Shown here: positions 61,683 through 64,000 of the stretch, one piece after another | How the letters are laid out: every line of letters starts with the position of its first letter | Numbering within the stretch: position 1 is the first letter of the stretch | Source of the DNA: Turnera subulata | Lineage: Eukaryota; Streptophyta; Magnoliopsida; Malpighiales; Passifloraceae | Reading direction: 5' to 3' | Length of the DNA stretch: 64,000 bases | Assembly (NCBI GenBank): GCA_028386065.3 | Contig: JAKUCV010007763.1 | Span: 75,196 to 139,195, forward strand | The notes under the pieces: generated by a model | Told to the model about the DNA's origin: nothing | Databases searched by the model: none | Seen by the model: only the letters and a program-made list of their open reading frames with translations | Program-made: the position numbers and the translations under genes

Positions 61683-62545
61683 TGATACGGCAACACTACC
61701 AGAACAAAGCTAGATAGCACCTCCTAATCAATCCAAGTCTCCAAGATCAGCAACCAAATTCAACCAATTAGGGTTTCAGCAATTACCTCTATCACCTCAA
61801 AACAAAACAAAGTTGTTAAGCAACAATAGAGTAATAACAGCTAGGAATCTTGTGAACGCCACAAGTAATTTAATCACTTGATAAGTAAACACAATCCCTC
61901 AAATAAACAAGAAGAAATCAATTCTACTTGTAAATAACCAAGGTAATAAAAACCTCAAACTTTTATTCTCAAATCTCAATGTGTTATAAAAAATAACCCA
62001 AGGTTCCTATTTATAGGCATCCCAAGTCGGCCACCTCCTCTTCAAAGTCGGCCACCTCCTCTAGAAAACCTAAGGCCTAAGTCGGCCACTAAACCTAGAT
62101 GGACTAGGTTTTGACTCTTTTAATCCAACAACAAATTGGACTAATTAAAACCCTACAAAAATATCTAAAGCCCATAATTGTTTATGACCCAAATAACAAT
62201 ACCCAAATAAATGAATAAAAAACCTTTGCCGAAATTTAAATTATTGTTTATAATAAATCGGCAACTCTATTGAAAACTAAAAGGGATATGTCGACATGGG
62301 GCCCACATGCTCCAGTCGACTAGGCCTCTTCTCCAATGATCGAAACACATGTTGGTGTCTTCATGTATTCCTCTCTAAGCTTGATCATCTTGTCTTCTTG
62401 TAATTCTTGATTAGTCCTAGCTTGGACAAAATGTAACATGTGGTTCTTGATCATCTTCAATCGAGCCCGTGTGATTGGTCCTTGAGGCAAGCTAATGGCG
62501 CCATCTCCACCATCAGCTCCACTTGGTGCTTGCTTGTTTGCATCA
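61683..62545 (-). repeat. 3' LTR of the right-hand element
   Basis: 863 bp, minus strand TGATGCAAACAAGCAAGC to GCCGTATCA. Confidence 0.9.
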
Positions 62546-64000
62546 TTCCCTTCCTCCTCAAAAGGATTGGTCCTCGAATCTAAGCCTGCATTGTCAAAGG
62601 GAGAAAGATCAGCAACATTGAAAGTAACACTCACAGCATACTCACCAGGTAGATCTATCTTATAAGCATTGTCATTGATGCGCTCCAACAGTTGAAAAGG
62701 GCCATCCCCTCGCGGATCCAACTTAGACTTCCTGTGATGAGGAAACCTCTCCTTCCTAAAGTGCACCCAAACCCAATCTCCAGGTTCAAACTTAACAACC
62801 TTCCGTCCACGATTAGCTCGTTGTGCCACTTTAGTGTTCTTCTCCTCAATGTGCTTTCGAGCCTTCTCATGAATAGTCTTAACCAACTTAGCTCTTTGAT
62901 GCCCATCGACAATAACAATCTCTTGCTTGTAGCGCACAACATAAGGGAATGTCTCAATGGATTCCAGCCACTTGGCATGCCGCTTATTCAGCTTACCTTG
63001 GCCCTTCAAATACTTCAAACTCTCATGATCAGTATGGATCACGAATTCTTTGGGCCACAAGTAATGCTGCCATGTTTGCAGTGCTCTCACCAATGCATAA
63101 AGCTCCTTGTCATAGGTGGAATAATTGAGTTGAGCACCCTTCAGCTTCTCACTGAAATAAGCGATAGGTTTCTTTTCCTGCAAAAAAACAGCACCTATAC
63201 CTATGCCAGAGGCATCGCACTCAATCTCAAAAGTAGAATCAAAGTCAGGCAATTTAAGAATAGGAGCAGAACATAATTTATCCTTTAAAGTCGCGCATGC
63301 CTGCGCCTGTGCATCACCCCACTTAAATCCAACTTCCTTTTTAACAATTTCGTTTAAAGGAGCAGCAATAGTAGTAAAATCTTTCACAAACCTCCTATAA
63401 AAACTAGCAAGCACATGAAAAGATCTTACCTCAGAGATGGAAGTAGGAGTCGGACACTCCCTTATTGCTCTTACCTTCTCTTGATCAACTTTTATCCCAT
63501 TAGCACTAACAACATATCCAAGAAAGATAACACGATCCAAGCAGAATGTACACTTCTTAAGCTTAGTAAATAACTTTTCAGCCCTAAGTGCATCCAACAC
63601 TAGCCTAAGATGCTCCATATGCTCATCAACATCCTTGCTATAGATCAGAATATCATCAAAGTACACAACAACAAACTTTCCAATGAAATGGCGCAAGACA
63701 TGATTCATTAAACGTATAAAAGTACTAGGTGCATTAGTTAACCCAAAAGGCATTACCAACCATTCATACAACCCATACTTAGTTTTAAATGCAGACTTCT
63801 ATTCATCTCCAATTTTCATGCGAATTTGATGATATCCACTCATGAGATCAATCTTAGTAAATATGCATGCACCATGTAATTCATCAAGCATATCATCTAA
63901 CCTAGGAATAGGATGGCGATACTTTACCGTTATTTTATTAACGGCGCGACAATCAACACACATGCGCCATGTTCCCTCCTTTTTCGGCACTAGAATTACA
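62320..64000 (-). pseudogene. pol with in-frame loss of the integrase core
   Basis: From the window edge: RT start [40 protein letters not shown], then an in-frame TAG (63799-63801, expected Trp). After it come [60 protein letters not shown] and [20 protein letters not shown]. RNase [61 protein letters not shown]. Directly after FPYVVRYKQ (about 62930) the frame jumps to [20 protein letters not shown] and the integrase C-terminal region ([40 protein letters not shown]). The RNase H tail, zinc finger and catalytic core are absent. The frame ends 75 codons inside the LTR. Otherwise open. Confidence 0.92.

Larger units (their letters stand above)
61683..64000 (-). mobile_element. Minus-strand Ty3/gypsy element running off the window
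   Basis: 3' LTR (61683-62545), polypurine tract TTTGAGGAGGAAGGGAA (62546-62562) and a pol region to the window end. Its left end interrupts the plus-strand integrase core at 61682. The TSD cannot be checked because the other end lies beyond 64000. The LTR matches 54659-55528 closely. Confidence 0.9.

Overview
This window is plant nuclear DNA, almost certainly from an angiosperm with a repeat-rich genome. Only two ordinary host genes are recognisable, both on the minus strand: an intronless class I TCP transcription factor (3637-4311) and a CDC48/p97 AAA-ATPase (nine exons, 45030-53543). Nearly everything else is retrotransposons, DNA transposons, their fragments and derived minisatellites. 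There are no bacterial-type operons, CRISPR arrays or functional rRNA/tRNA genes.

Layout. 0-1.6 kb: Ty1/copia gag fragment and a poly(A)-tailed retroposon with a 19-bp target-site duplication (TSD). 3.6-5.0 kb: the TCP gene and a Stowaway-type MITE. 5.3-8.3 kb: an AT-rich insertion with imperfect inverted ends, bracketed by 161-bp near-identical direct repeats. 9.5-10.9 kb: a DNA transposon with ~175-bp inverted repeats, a GC-rich interior and an assembly gap in a G homopolymer. 14-17.3 kb: minisatellites and a broken plant-mobile-domain (PMD) gene. 17.3-25.3 kb: a degenerate Athila-like Ty3/gypsy element (minus). 25.3-30.8 kb: a Tat/Ogre-like element (minus) with gag-protease, no reverse transcriptase, and an antisense PMD-like gene with its own TATA box and intron. 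30.8-35.9 kb: a second Athila-like element (plus) inserted into the Tat gag. 36-44.8 kb: minisatellites and a Tat-like 3' LTR split by a 2.9-kb Tekay-like LTR. 45-53.5 kb: CDC48. 54-64 kb: a nest of related Ty3/gypsy copies.

Main observation. CDC48 would encode an uninterrupted 807-residue protein, but a 4.3-kb non-autonomous Ty3/gypsy element (47691-51976, TSD ATCTC) lies inside exon 4. The same family reappears at 54-64 kb. There a plus-strand autonomous-type pol is cut by three minus-strand relatives. One of these (56411-60427) has the same RT-less architecture as the copy in CDC48, so RT-less copies appear to be a propagating subfamily mobilised by pol-bearing relatives. A third (61683-64000) has lost its integrase core by an in-frame deletion.

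Other recurring themes are accessory ORFs with private TATA boxes (both Athila copies and the antisense ORF of the Tat copy) and minisatellites built on short palindromes. Family names come from motif recognition by eye and were not checked against a database.
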